DNA of 64,000 nt, taken from positions 682,001 through 746,000 of the forward strand of contig OZ245737.1 in assembly GCA_965227315.1 (NCBI GenBank). The letters are read 5' to 3'. Under the pieces are notes generated by a model. It had not been told where the DNA came from. It saw nothing but the letters and a program-made list of their open reading frames with translations, and made no database searches. A program made the translations under genes and the position numbers. Shown here one piece after another: positions 33,165 to 40,969 of the stretch. The DNA comes from JANQHS01 sp965227315. GTDB taxonomy: Bacteria > Bacteroidota > Bacteroidia > Cytophagales > CCMP332. Within the stretch, counting starts at the first letter, position 1. Every line of letters starts with the position of its first letter.

Positions 33165-33317
33165 ATGCCGGTAAGAAACTTAATAACCAAGGAAATTCAC
33201 AGAGGATCCAAAGGAGGAAGAACCGGTTGCGGGTACAATACCAATATCCATCCTGAGCATTGGGTCAACGTCTCAGGAAAGATTACCTGCACAAAAAACG
33301 GATGCAATAAAAAGTAG
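33165..33317 (+). CDS. 50-residue putative zinc-binding protein
   Basis: Starting at ATG 33165 the product is 50 residues, basic, with GSKGGRTGCGYNTN, IHPEHWVN and KITCTKNGCNKK. One Cys, two His spaced HPEH and a CxxxxC near the end suggest one zinc site. I have seen similar short proteins in Bacteroidota but know no function. An earlier ATG at 33117 would begin inside the palindrome and is unlikely. The next gene follows after 3 bp, so the two are one operon. Confidence 0.6.
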   Translation: MPVRNLITKEIHRGSKGGRTGCGYNTNIHPEHWVNVSGKITCTKNGCNKK

Positions 33318-33320
33318 CAG

Positions 33321-33716
33321 ATGAGCAGACAATCGGAGCATGATCAGGCAGTAAATGCCGCAGGCGAGATCTATAGGAAGAACGGCAAAAAGGTCTGGAT
33401 CAACCCCGGAAGCGAGAAAAATAAGCCATGGGGTGAAAAATATATTGATGTCATAGTACCTTCAGACAAAAGCGAGCAAAGCGCCTGGCTGATCGAGATC
33501 GAGACCAAGGAATCTGTCTCAGAACAGGAAGCGGAACGCCAATGGAAAGATTATAGCGAGAGGTACGAGCATTGGTACCTGGCCGTACCCAAGGGAACCA
33601 ACACCCAGGCAAAGCTTGTCCTAGCACGTAACGAGATCAAAAATTGCACGGTCATCATCTGGACCAGGGATGCCAAGGGCATCCATACCTTCTGGAATTT
33701 GCCGGGACTGAAATAA
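33321..33716 (+). CDS. PD-(D/E)XK nuclease-like protein
   Basis: The 131-residue cytoplasmic protein begins with a helix (SEHDQAVNAAGEIYRKNG), then a strand KVWINPG, an acidic strand YIDVIVPSDK, and WLIEIETKESVSEQEAERQW followed by WYLAVPKG. Asp in YIDVIV and IEIETK match the D...ExK core of restriction-endonuclease-like folds, with the helix behind it carrying conserved-type polar residues. This is pattern recognition only; a catalytically dead relative is possible. It forms an operon with the zinc microprotein. DNA or RNA binding is the likely task. Confidence 0.5.
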   Translation: MSRQSEHDQAVNAAGEIYRKNGKKVWINPGSEKNKPWGEKYIDVIVPSDKSEQSAWLIEIETKESVSEQEAERQWKDYSERYEHWYLAVPKGTNTQAKLVLARNEIKNCTVIIWTRDAKGIHTFWNLPGLK

Positions 33717-33805
33717 TCCTCCCAAAACCATGCAACACGATCGAAATTAGGGTCAACCCGAACTCTGACTTTTTGAAAAAGGCACCAAACGAAAGCAGTC
33801 TGCTT

Positions 33806-34057
33806 TCAATCAAAAGCGAAGACATTGCAGGCCATTTTCACCATATGCGCCGTATTCCTGGCATCAAACTTTGCGATCAGGTGCTTGCGGTGAGTGATCA
33901 CCGTGTTGGTGCTAACATTGAGCTGATCCGCGATCTCCTTATTGCAAAAACCCATGGCGATCATCTCCAGGACCTCCAACTCCCTGGGTGTGATCCTGTC
34001 AGCTGAAATCGAGGTATCGGCATTCTCCGCAAAGAGTTTTGGACCTGGTCTTAGCAT
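33806..34057 (-). CDS. Orphan LuxR/NarL-type DNA-binding protein
   Basis: The 83-residue product is almost only a GerE-type helix-turn-helix: ITPRELEVLEMIAMGFCNKEIADQLNVSTNTVITHRKHLIAKF and a final helix ARNTAHMVKMA. No receiver or ligand domain is fused. It could be a stand-alone regulator or work with the unlinked partner. A hairpin (GAAAGC/GCTTTC at 33791-33807) lies at its stop. The 33-bp gap between the upstream terminator and its start contains a core like the dyads before the peptide genes. Confidence 0.85.
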   Translation of the reverse strand: MLRPGPKLFAENADTSISADRITPRELEVLEMIAMGFCNKEIADQLNVSTNTVITHRKHLIAKFDARNTAHMVKMACNVFAFD

Positions 34058-34061
34058 GATG

Positions 34062-34080
34062 GTTGCCCGTTAGTAGTTGC
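34062..34080. promoter_or_regulatory. Site resembling the peptide-gene dyad, before the LuxR-type gene
   Basis: The plus strand reads GTTGCCCGTTAGTAGTTGC. Its CC-YR-TTAGTAGT core matches CCTATTAGTAGT of the peptide-gene sites at 10 of 12 bases. It lies 5-23 bp before the start codon. Confidence 0.3.
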
Positions 34081-34090
34081 TTGAATATTG

Positions 34091-34117
34091 AAAAAAGTCC
34101 TCGGAATTTTTTCCGAG
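34091..34117 (-). terminator. Terminator after the 7TM-like gene
   Basis: On the minus strand CTCGGAA-AAAA-TTCCGAG forms a 7-bp stem followed by GACTTTTTTC. It separates the unknown membrane protein transcript from the LuxR-type gene. Confidence 0.75.
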
Positions 34118-34168
34118 CTTAAGATTTCGGGCAGAATGGATTAGAATTCGGTATGCTTAAACCAGAAT

Positions 34169-34798
34169 TCAGGAATTTCTTGTCATCAGGGAAAAACCCA
34201 GAGCATAGATCATGTTGGTGAAAATACTCGTGAAGCTATGGATGCTATAAGCATGAAATCCTATCCTGGTTTCCAAAAAGGAAAAAATGAAAAAACTGGA
34301 GATATTATAAAAGAACATGCCAAAGCAGATCCAAAAATCAGGACTGTAAAAAACCCCTTCTCCCCTTTTGACCATTTCCAAAAGGACGAGAGTGCTTCCA
34401 AAAGCCAGAGCAATACAAGAGATCATCTCGTAGATCCCGATATTGGCCTGACCGAAGATCAGATATGCGCCGGGCACAAAAATGATCCAGGAGCTGAGAA
34501 AAAACAGAAGAATGATCCTGAATTTTTTCTGGAAACCCTCCGGATCAAAATACTTTAAGAGCAAATACCCAAAAACAACGGATTCTGTGGGTGAATAAAA
34601 ATAGCGCGCCTTGACGATGAGGCCCACATTCTCCAATTGGATCATCAGGCGACTAAAAAGGTCAACTGAAAGCCCAAGGATCAATAACATGAACAACAGC
34701 CGATGAGGATAAGAGGCTTCCTTTCTTTTGTAGAGGAATACCAGGATCGGAATTAAAACCGAAATCGCAGAAAGATCCTGAAGCAGGTGACCATCCAT
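34169..34798 (-). CDS. Multi-spanning membrane protein, unknown
   Basis: The 209-residue protein has six or seven predicted membrane helices over its whole length (for example AISVLIPILVFLY, LLFMLLILGLSVDLF, IILLFFLSSWIIFVPGAYL, MISCIALAFGSTLVLLEM, FWICFGMFFYNISSFFIF) and short loops. It has no domain that I recognise. Such ~210-residue proteins are often found beside two-component genes in Bacteroidota, which is also the case here. It is the last gene before a terminator on the minus strand, 21 bp behind the preceding gene. Confidence 0.7.
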   Translation of the reverse strand: MDGHLLQDLSAISVLIPILVFLYKRKEASYPHRLLFMLLILGLSVDLFSRLMIQLENVGLIVKARYFYSPTESVVFGYLLLKYFDPEGFQKKFRIILLFFLSSWIIFVPGAYLIFGQANIGIYEMISCIALAFGSTLVLLEMVKRGEGVFYSPDFWICFGMFFYNISSFFIFSFLETRIGFHAYSIHSFTSIFTNMIYALGFSLMTRNS

Positions 34799-34819
34799 GC
34801 TTCAAATATCTCATTTTAA

Positions 34820-35488
34820 TTAATCCAGAGGCGGAGGCGGGGGATAGCTCCGTTGAAGTACAACGGGGTTACCCGAGGTGATGACATCGCCATTATCATC
34901 CAGGGGAGCAAGGATCACGCGGATCTTGTTATCGCCATAGTCGGGATCATCGGAATAACCAAAAAAGTAACCCACATATTCGATACCGTCCTGATTCAGA
35001 AAATTGTCAAGATCGTCGTCATTGGCCGTATCAAAAAATGAGTAGGGATAATTGGTATTGTCACCGAAATTGGAAACAAAGGATGCATTATAGGTCTCAA
35101 CATCTTGTTTGCTCATACTGCCATCGGACAGCCCCGATACATCGGATTGATGATGATCGAGATAATCCTGTTCATGCTCATCCTCATAGGCAAAAGTATT
35201 TCCGGGGATGATCAAAGTGCTGCTTTCAGGCCCACTTGGACCCTGTGATTTCGAGTAGCTACTCGCGGCTTCAAAAGCCAGGAAAAAGGAAGGCAGGCTC
35301 GAGTCCTCTTCATCGTTAAAGCAGAACCAGGACAATGAACCAACCTTATCCTGATCCAATGCACCTGTCAATGAGCTAAGTTCCATGGTCCCGCCAATGG
35401 CATTGTTGCTCGCGACGCCCGGATATTCTTCTATAAAATTCTCAATGTACTGATTGGCTTGGGAAATGGTGGTTGAGTAAAGAGACAT
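34820..35488 (-). CDS. Hypothetical protein with acidic middle and Pro-rich tail
   Basis: The 222-residue protein has no signal peptide and no membrane helix. It starts with a helical part (QANQYIENFIEEYPGVASNNAIGGTMELSSLTGAL), where the SNNAIGG segment looks like a turn, has a Tyr/Asp-rich middle (YEDEHEQDYLDHHQSD) and ends in RSYPPPPPLD. I do not recognise a family. It lies 9 bp behind the gene at 35498 and 21 bp before the membrane-protein gene, and is transcribed with them. Confidence 0.6.
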   Translation of the reverse strand: MSLYSTTISQANQYIENFIEEYPGVASNNAIGGTMELSSLTGALDQDKVGSLSWFCFNDEEDSSLPSFFLAFEAASSYSKSQGPSGPESSTLIIPGNTFAYEDEHEQDYLDHHQSDVSGLSDGSMSKQDVETYNASFVSNFGDNTNYPYSFFDTANDDDLDNFLNQDGIEYVGYFFGYSDDPDYGDNKIRVILAPLDDNGDVITSGNPVVLQRSYPPPPPLD

Positions 35489-35497
35489 AGCAAAGGC

Positions 35498-35809
35498 TTA
35501 AGTTGTTATCTCAAAAGGAAAATAGCCAAAATCCGACCCATTGCTGTCCAGAATTTTGCTCAAGTGCAACTCTGCTTCCTTTGGGCTGGATACCGAGATT
35601 CGAAAATGGCTTTTTGCTCTTCCTTCAACATACCAGTTCAGGTAATACTTCTTTCCTTTTTCCAGAGAAAGTTCCAGGTCTCCTCCTTCACCCGGAAGGA
35701 TCATGTCGTCATTCATTCTGACATTCATGATCCCTTCTTCTACAAATGCTGACATTCTTAGCTTTGGCATGAGATCTTTTTTGCTTAAGTCTAATGCTAT
35801 GCCAGCCAT
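35498..35809 (-). CDS. Hypothetical small beta-rich protein
   Basis: Starting at ATG 35809 (a TTG 6 bp upstream also fits), the 103-residue protein has no signal peptide. Its pattern, MSAFVEEGIMNVRMND, then LELSLEKGKKYYLNWYVEGRAKSHFRISVS, suggests a small beta-sandwich or a lectin-like fold. No family is recognised. It lies 61 bp behind the LytTR regulator and 9 bp before the next gene, so the three unknown genes and the two-component pair probably form one transcription unit or two adjacent ones. Confidence 0.55.
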   Translation of the reverse strand: MAGIALDLSKKDLMPKLRMSAFVEEGIMNVRMNDDMILPGEGGDLELSLEKGKKYYLNWYVEGRAKSHFRISVSSPKEAELHLSKILDSNGSDFGYFPFEITT

Positions 35810-35870
35810 GAACAAATACCTAATTAGATTTTGGTGCTATCGGACAGATTATGGCATGAAAGCATAAGAA

Positions 35871-36620
35871 TCAGGAAATTTTCAAAAAAGAGTTGAGAAA
35901 ACTATCCTTCCTCCTTCTGGAAACGTTTAGCGCGACGCCGTTGGAGAGGATCACCACACCGCCCTCTCCGCGCTGGTATTCTGATACATGCTGCAGATTT
36001 ACCAGTACTCTGTTATGTACCCTGGCAAACGAAAAATCCGAAAGCATTTCTTCACAAGATTTGAGGGTCTTTGAGATCAAAATATGCTTGTCTCCCTCCA
36101 GGAAGAAGGTGGTATAGGTATTATCTGATTCGCAATAGAGGATCTCCGAAGGGCGAACAAAAACCAAACCCTTTGCACCGGGAAGGGCGATCTTGGCATC
36201 AGGCGTCCCAAGATTGTTATAGTTGCTCACAAGAAACCTGAGTTGTTCGGCGTTCCTGACCTCCCTGATCTTTTTTGACGCTCGGGAAACGGCTTCGACA
36301 AAGTCATCTTCCCCAATGGGTTTCAGAATATAATCCACTGCGGATATGCGAAAGGCCTTGATCGCAAATTTCTCATAAGAGGTAATAAAAATGATCTCCA
36401 GATCCCAGTGCCCTAGTTTTTCCAGAATGTCAAAGGATGTTCCCCCCTGGATGAGCACATCCATGATCGCCACATCGGGATTGGTTTGTTTGAGCAGTGA
36501 TATCCCATCAACCACCGATGGGGCTTCGCCTAGAACTTTGATGTCCGGAAAATTCTTGGTCAGCATCTTTTTGATCAGCTCAAGCTCTTTAGGATTGTCC
36601 TCGATTATGGCCAGGTTCAT
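35871..36620 (-). CDS. LytTR family response regulator
   Basis: The 249-residue protein has a receiver domain (NLAIIEDNPKELELI, phosphoacceptor Asp in DVAIMDVLIQGGTSFDI, Thr/Lys in FITSYEKF and DYILKPI) and a C-terminal LytTR DNA-binding domain (LYCESDNTYTTFFLEGDKHILISKTLKSCEE, then FARVHNRVLVNLQHV). LytTR domains bind direct repeats. It is 3 bp behind the kinase gene, its evident partner. Target genes are not known; the downstream unknown genes are candidates. Confidence 0.92.
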   Translation of the reverse strand: MNLAIIEDNPKELELIKKMLTKNFPDIKVLGEAPSVVDGISLLKQTNPDVAIMDVLIQGGTSFDILEKLGHWDLEIIFITSYEKFAIKAFRISAVDYILKPIGEDDFVEAVSRASKKIREVRNAEQLRFLVSNYNNLGTPDAKIALPGAKGLVFVRPSEILYCESDNTYTTFFLEGDKHILISKTLKSCEEMLSDFSFARVHNRVLVNLQHVSEYQRGEGGVVILSNGVALNVSRRRKDSFLNSFLKIS

Positions 36621-36623
36621 GAG

Positions 36624-37523
36624 CTATTCTTCTTCGATTATGGGAATTTGAATCTTGACGATCATACCATTGGATCGATGATCATTTTCCATTTCCACTT
36701 TGGAGGTCGTCCCGTACAGATTATCATAGATCTGTAATCGATCTCTGATCAGGCTCATGCCGAAAGATTTTCTTGTCTTACCCGAATGGGATTGCTGAGC
36801 CCTGCTTTTTCTGCCGGTATCGGAGATCTGACATTCCAGGTATTCACCGTTTTTATCGATCTCAAGGAGTATGCGAGCCTCCTTATCAGTTTGGTCAATT
36901 CCATGCCATATCGAATTCTCTACCAGCGGCTGGAAAAGCAGTGGCGGTATGAAAATATTTTCCGTATCGATCTTTTCGGCGATCCTTATTTCCCAGTTGA
37001 ACGAATGATCGCTTCTCGCCTTTTCCATATCCAAATAAACCCTTAAGGTGTCCAGATCATCCTTTAAGGACAATTCAGGATGTTCAGAATTCTCCAAAAT
37101 TTGCCGGATCAGTCTCGAGAATTTTATAAGGAAGTTCTCAGCGGTTTCGATATCATGATTCCGCATGAACAGTTGAATGGAGTTCAGGCAATTAAAAATG
37201 AAGTGAGGATTGACCTGAGCCCTCAGGGCTTTCAGTTCCATTTCCGCCCTTCCTGATTTAAGCTCAAGTTCTCTCCTCTTGAACTGCCCCTCCCTTTTTG
37301 CTCGGTAAAAAACAAAAACGAGGAAAACGAATGCGAGAACTACAGGTACAAGTGCCCCAAATAAAACAAGATTGACCTGTTCTTTTTGCTGCTCTACGAG
37401 GTCTTCCATGGAAGGATCATCATGGCCGAAAGCCATGCCGGATAAGCCCAAAAATCCCATCATAGCCCAAACAAGCCAAGGCATACGCTCTCTGATGGAA
37501 AAAACCGGCTCAAATCCCCTCAT
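36624..37523 (-). CDS. LytS-like sensor histidine kinase
   Basis: With start ATG 37523 the protein is 299 residues; ATG 37484 (PWLVWAMMGFLGLSGMAFG as a signal peptide) is also possible, and a start at 37613 is less likely. A short periplasmic part (HDDPSMEDLVEQQKEQ) is followed by one membrane helix (LVLFGALVPVVLAFVFLVFVFY), a coiled coil and the HisKA-7TM-type kinase motif LRAQVNPHFIFNCLNSIQLFM with the phospho-His, then the ATPase domain (PPLLFQPLVENSIWHGI, SFGMSLIRDRLQIYDNLYG). The sensory part is minimal, so it may read another membrane protein. Confidence 0.88.
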   Translation of the reverse strand: MRGFEPVFSIRERMPWLVWAMMGFLGLSGMAFGHDDPSMEDLVEQQKEQVNLVLFGALVPVVLAFVFLVFVFYRAKREGQFKRRELELKSGRAEMELKALRAQVNPHFIFNCLNSIQLFMRNHDIETAENFLIKFSRLIRQILENSEHPELSLKDDLDTLRVYLDMEKARSDHSFNWEIRIAEKIDTENIFIPPLLFQPLVENSIWHGIDQTDKEARILLEIDKNGEYLECQISDTGRKSRAQQSHSGKTRKSFGMSLIRDRLQIYDNLYGTTSKVEMENDHRSNGMIVKIQIPIIEEE

Positions 37524-37719
37524 ACGGTCAGTGCAGATAGTAGGTCGAAAAAATACGAACAATGGCGTTGCAAAAAAATAAGATAATCGCTGATTGGTAC
37601 GTCGAAGGTTCAAATGCCAAATACTATTGGCTTTTGCCTACATGGGATTGCATTAGAAAATGAAATTCACCGACCATCCTTAAAATTGGATTGCGGATAG
37701 ATCAAGCTGACCAATGACC

Positions 37720-37727
37720 TATATTTG
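37720..37727 (+). promoter_or_regulatory. Bacteroidota -7 element (TATATTTG) before lpxD
   Basis: TATATTTG fits TAnnTTTG and lies 18 bp before the lpxD start, the same distance as for the element at 13993. No convincing -33 TTTG is seen. Confidence 0.4.
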
Positions 37728-37745
37728 CAGCTTTATTGAGAAGAT

Positions 37746-38795
37746 ATGGAATTCAGCCTGAATCAGGTAGCTTTATTAATCAGGGGGAAGGTCGAAGGAG
37801 ACGGAGAGATCAAGGTGAACAATGTTGCCAAAATCGAAGAAGCCCAGCCAGGGCATATTTCCTTTTTGGCCAACGAAAAATATGAGCCACAGATCTATAC
37901 CACCAAGGCCTCTGCAGTCATTGTTTCAGAGGATTTTTCACCGAAAAAAGAGATCTCTGCCGCACTGATCAGGGTTAAAGATCCTTATATGGGATTTACC
38001 GATCTGCTTTCAGAGGTTGATCGCCTGATGTCGCTGGCAAAAAAAGGGATCGAAGATCCCTCCAAGATAGGTCAGGGGTCCGAATACGGAGATAATTTTT
38101 ACCTCGGAGCATTTTCATATATAGGAGACAATGTCAAGATCGGGAACAATGTCAAGATCCATCCGCAAGTCTATATAGGAGACAATTGCAGCATTGGAGA
38201 CAATAGCATCCTCTTCCCGGGGGTCAAGATCTATAAGCATTGTGTGATTGGAAGTCACTGTACCCTGCACGGAGGGGTGATCATCGGAAGTGACGGATTT
38301 GGCTTTGCACCGCAGGATAACGGATCCTACAAAAAGATCCCGCAGATCGGAAATGTGATCCTGGAGGATTTTGTTGAGATCGGGGCCAACACAACCATAG
38401 ATTGTGCAACCATGGGTTCCACCATTGTAAAACAAGGAGTGAAGATCGATAACCTTGTCATGATCGCACACAATGTTGAATTGGGTAAGGACACCGTGAT
38501 CGCAGGCCAAACCGGTATCGCAGGATCCACGAAGATCGGTGAAAATGTGGTGATGGCCGGGCAGGTCGGACTTGTCGGCCATATCAGTATTCCCAACAAG
38601 ACGACGATCGCTTCCAAATCGGGAGTAAGCAATACGATCAAGAAAGAAGGCACGACGGTATTTGGCTACCCGGCCATGGAAATCAATGATTATAAGAGGG
38701 CTTTTGTAGGCTTTCGGCGACTTCCCGATCTGATCGACAGGGTACGGGAACTTGAACAAAAAGTAATAAATTTGGCCCCTTCTGAGGAGAAATAA
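37746..38795 (+). CDS. lpxD: UDP-3-O-(3-hydroxyacyl)glucosamine N-acyltransferase
   Basis: The 349-residue protein has an N-terminal uridine-binding domain (SLNQVALLIRGKVEGDGEIKV, HISFLANEKYEPQIY) and a left-handed beta-helix of hexapeptide repeats (GDNVKIGNNVKIHPQVYIGDN in short blocks), with the active-site region GSDGFGFAPQ and IAHNVELG. It adds the N-linked acyl chain in the third step of lipid A synthesis. Length matches the family. It is first of the operon with lpxC-fabZ and lpxA. Confidence 0.96.
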   Translation: MEFSLNQVALLIRGKVEGDGEIKVNNVAKIEEAQPGHISFLANEKYEPQIYTTKASAVIVSEDFSPKKEISAALIRVKDPYMGFTDLLSEVDRLMSLAKKGIEDPSKIGQGSEYGDNFYLGAFSYIGDNVKIGNNVKIHPQVYIGDNCSIGDNSILFPGVKIYKHCVIGSHCTLHGGVIIGSDGFGFAPQDNGSYKKIPQIGNVILEDFVEIGANTTIDCATMGSTIVKQGVKIDNLVMIAHNVELGKDTVIAGQTGIAGSTKIGENVVMAGQVGLVGHISIPNKTTIASKSGVSNTIKKEGTTVFGYPAMEINDYKRAFVGFRRLPDLIDRVRELEQKVINLAPSEEK

Positions 38796-40181
38796 ATGCA
38801 CATCAAACAGCATACTATCAAGGAGGAGGTCTCGATCGAGGGAGTAGGCCTTCATACTGGTCATAAAACCAAATTAACATTCTGTCCTGCCCGCCCTGAT
38901 CACGGGATCCGTTTTCAGCGAATTGACCTGGAAGATCAGCCCATCGTAGAAGCTGATGCGGATTATGTGGTTGACGTTTCCCGGGGCACTACCCTCGAAA
39001 AGAACGGAGCGCGTGTCGGCACGGTCGAGCATATGCTGGCGGCACTTGTTGGGCTTCAAATAGACAATGTACTCGTCAAGATCGATGGTCCGGAATGCCC
39101 GATCCTGGATGGTAGTTCTGCTCCTTTTATCCAGGAACTGGAAAAAGTGGGGTTTGAAGAACAAAACGCCCTGAGGAACTACTTTGAAGTGCCTAGATCC
39201 ATCACCTATCGTGATGAAAAAAACAATATCGAAATAGCCGCCCTTCCTCTTGATGACTATAGGGTGACGGTAATGGTGGATTATAATTCCCCTGTTCTCG
39301 GAAGCCAGCATGCAACCCTGAGTAATATCGATGATTTCAAGGAGGATATTTCCTCAAGCCGTACTTTCTGCTTTCTCCACGAAATTGAAGAGCTCTATAA
39401 AGCCAACCTGATCAAGGGTGGGGATCTCAACAACGCTATCGTTATCGTTGACCGGGAAGTCGAAGAGGGCGAGCTTGATTATTTGGCCGATCTGCTTCAG
39501 AAGCCCAAAGTTTCCGTGGCAGACCAGGGAATACTCAACAACCTTGAACTCAGGTATCAAAATGAACCCGCCAGGCATAAACTGCTGGACATGGTAGGAG
39601 ATCTTGCTTTGGCGGGTCGTCCACTGAAGGGGCAGATACTGGCAGCGAGGCCGGGTCATGCAGCGAATGTGGAATTCGCCAAGATGCTGAAGAAGGTGAT
39701 GAAGGAGGTCTCAAGCCTTGGCCCCGATTATGATCCCAAACTACCTCCAATTTATGAGGCACATGAGATCTACAAGCTTCTTCCGCACAGATATCCGTTC
39801 CAGCTTGTTGATAAGATCATTTACCTGGATGATTCAAAGGTTGCCGGGGTAAAGAACGTTTCCCTGAACGAACCCTTCTTCCAGGGTCATTTTCCCGAGA
39901 ATCCCGTAATGCCCGGCGTGCTTCAGGTCGAAGCCATGGCACAATGTGGAGGAATTCTGGTACTGAATAAAATTGAAAACCCCCAGGAGTATTGGGCTTA
40001 CTTTCTGGGAATAGAAAATTGTCGTTTTAAGAAAATGGTTCGCCCGGGTGATACCCTGGTATTTAAATGTGAATTGCTCTCACCGTTGAAAAGGGGAATT
40101 GCAAAAATCCATGGGCAGGCTTATGTTGGTGGAAAACTGGCCTGCGAAGCGGTGATAATCGCCTCCTTGGTTAAAAAATAA
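38796..40181 (+). CDS. lpxC-fabZ: Bifunctional LpxC deacetylase / FabZ dehydratase
   Basis: The 461-residue fusion has LpxC in residues 1-~310 (SIEGVGLHTGHKTKLTF, zinc ligand in GTVEHMLAALVG, the C-terminal zinc site in RHKLLDMVGDLAL) and FabZ in ~315-461 (LLPHRYPFQLVDKI and FFQGHFPENPVMPGVLQVEAMAQ with catalytic His and Glu). LpxC removes acetate from UDP-3-O-acyl-GlcNAc, the committed step of lipid A; FabZ dehydrates 3-hydroxyacyl-ACP. Fusion of the two is characteristic of Bacteroidota and balances the shared hydroxyacyl pool. It directly follows lpxD and overlaps lpxA by one base (TAATG). Confidence 0.97.
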   Translation: MHIKQHTIKEEVSIEGVGLHTGHKTKLTFCPARPDHGIRFQRIDLEDQPIVEADADYVVDVSRGTTLEKNGARVGTVEHMLAALVGLQIDNVLVKIDGPECPILDGSSAPFIQELEKVGFEEQNALRNYFEVPRSITYRDEKNNIEIAALPLDDYRVTVMVDYNSPVLGSQHATLSNIDDFKEDISSSRTFCFLHEIEELYKANLIKGGDLNNAIVIVDREVEEGELDYLADLLQKPKVSVADQGILNNLELRYQNEPARHKLLDMVGDLALAGRPLKGQILAARPGHAANVEFAKMLKKVMKEVSSLGPDYDPKLPPIYEAHEIYKLLPHRYPFQLVDKIIYLDDSKVAGVKNVSLNEPFFQGHFPENPVMPGVLQVEAMAQCGGILVLNKIENPQEYWAYFLGIENCRFKKMVRPGDTLVFKCELLSPLKRGIAKIHGQAYVGGKLACEAVIIASLVKK

Positions 40182-40969
40182 TGACACAACTCTCTGCAAA
40201 TATCCATCCTGACGCCAAGCTGGGGGACAACGTGGTCGTAGAACCATTTGCTACCATCGAAGCCGACGTAGAGATCGGCGATGGCAGCTGGATCGGACCA
40301 AATGCAGTCATCGGAAATGGTGCCCGAATTGGCAAGAATTGCAAGATCTTTGCGAGCGCCGCAATCTCCGGAATCCCACAGGATCTAAAATTTGGCGGAG
40401 AGCATACCACCTGCGAGATCGGTGATAATACAGTCATTCGCGAGTTTGTGACGATCAGCCGTGGTACTGATGACAGGATGAAGACCGTCATCGGAAGCAA
40501 TTGCCTGTTGATGGCCTACGTCCATATTGCCCATGATTGCCTAATTGGTGATCAATGTATTTTGGTCAATAGTGTTCAGGTAGCCGGACATGTGATCATC
40601 GATGATTTTGCGATCATCGGAGGAACCACGGCCGTGCATCAATTTGTTCGGGTAGGTGCTCATGCTATGATCGCCGGGGGGTCTCTGGTACGCAAGGATG
40701 TTCCCCCCTTTATCAAGGCCGGGAGAGAACCTCTGGCCTACAGTGGTGTAAATACTGTGGGATTGAGAAGAAGAGGATTTTCCAACGATCAGATCAATCG
40801 ACTGCAGGATATCTATCGAATCGTCTATCAGGAAGGTTTGAACAACTCCAAGGCCATAGCCTCACTAAAAAGCAATATCCCCGATTCAAAGGAGAGGGAT
40901 GATGTGATTGCCTTTATCGAAGCCTCGGAACGGGGAATCACAAAAGGATATACACAAACCATGAAATGA
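40181..40969 (+). CDS. lpxA: UDP-N-acetylglucosamine acyltransferase
   Basis: The 262-residue protein is a beta-helix of hexapeptide repeats (IHPDAKLGDNVVVEPF, GSWIGPNAVIGNGARIGKNC) with the conserved active-site histidine region LLMAYVHIAHDCLIGD and the LpxA C-terminal helices (NTVGLRRRGFSNDQINRLQDIYR). It performs the first acylation of lipid A. The start overlaps the lpxC-fabZ stop; the end overlaps the ABC ATPase gene by 4 bp (ATGA), so translation is coupled all along. Confidence 0.97.
   Translation: MTQLSANIHPDAKLGDNVVVEPFATIEADVEIGDGSWIGPNAVIGNGARIGKNCKIFASAAISGIPQDLKFGGEHTTCEIGDNTVIREFVTISRGTDDRMKTVIGSNCLLMAYVHIAHDCLIGDQCILVNSVQVAGHVIIDDFAIIGGTTAVHQFVRVGAHAMIAGGSLVRKDVPPFIKAGREPLAYSGVNTVGLRRRGFSNDQINRLQDIYRIVYQEGLNNSKAIASLKSNIPDSKERDDVIAFIEASERGITKGYTQTMK

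Noticed and set aside
38115..38864. A 249-codon open frame antisense to lpxD, with others opposite the SDR (22684-23583) and the BNR protein (7957-8655).
   Set aside because: They lie wholly opposite well-supported genes, have no recognisable domains or start context, and reflect codon bias of the sense frame.
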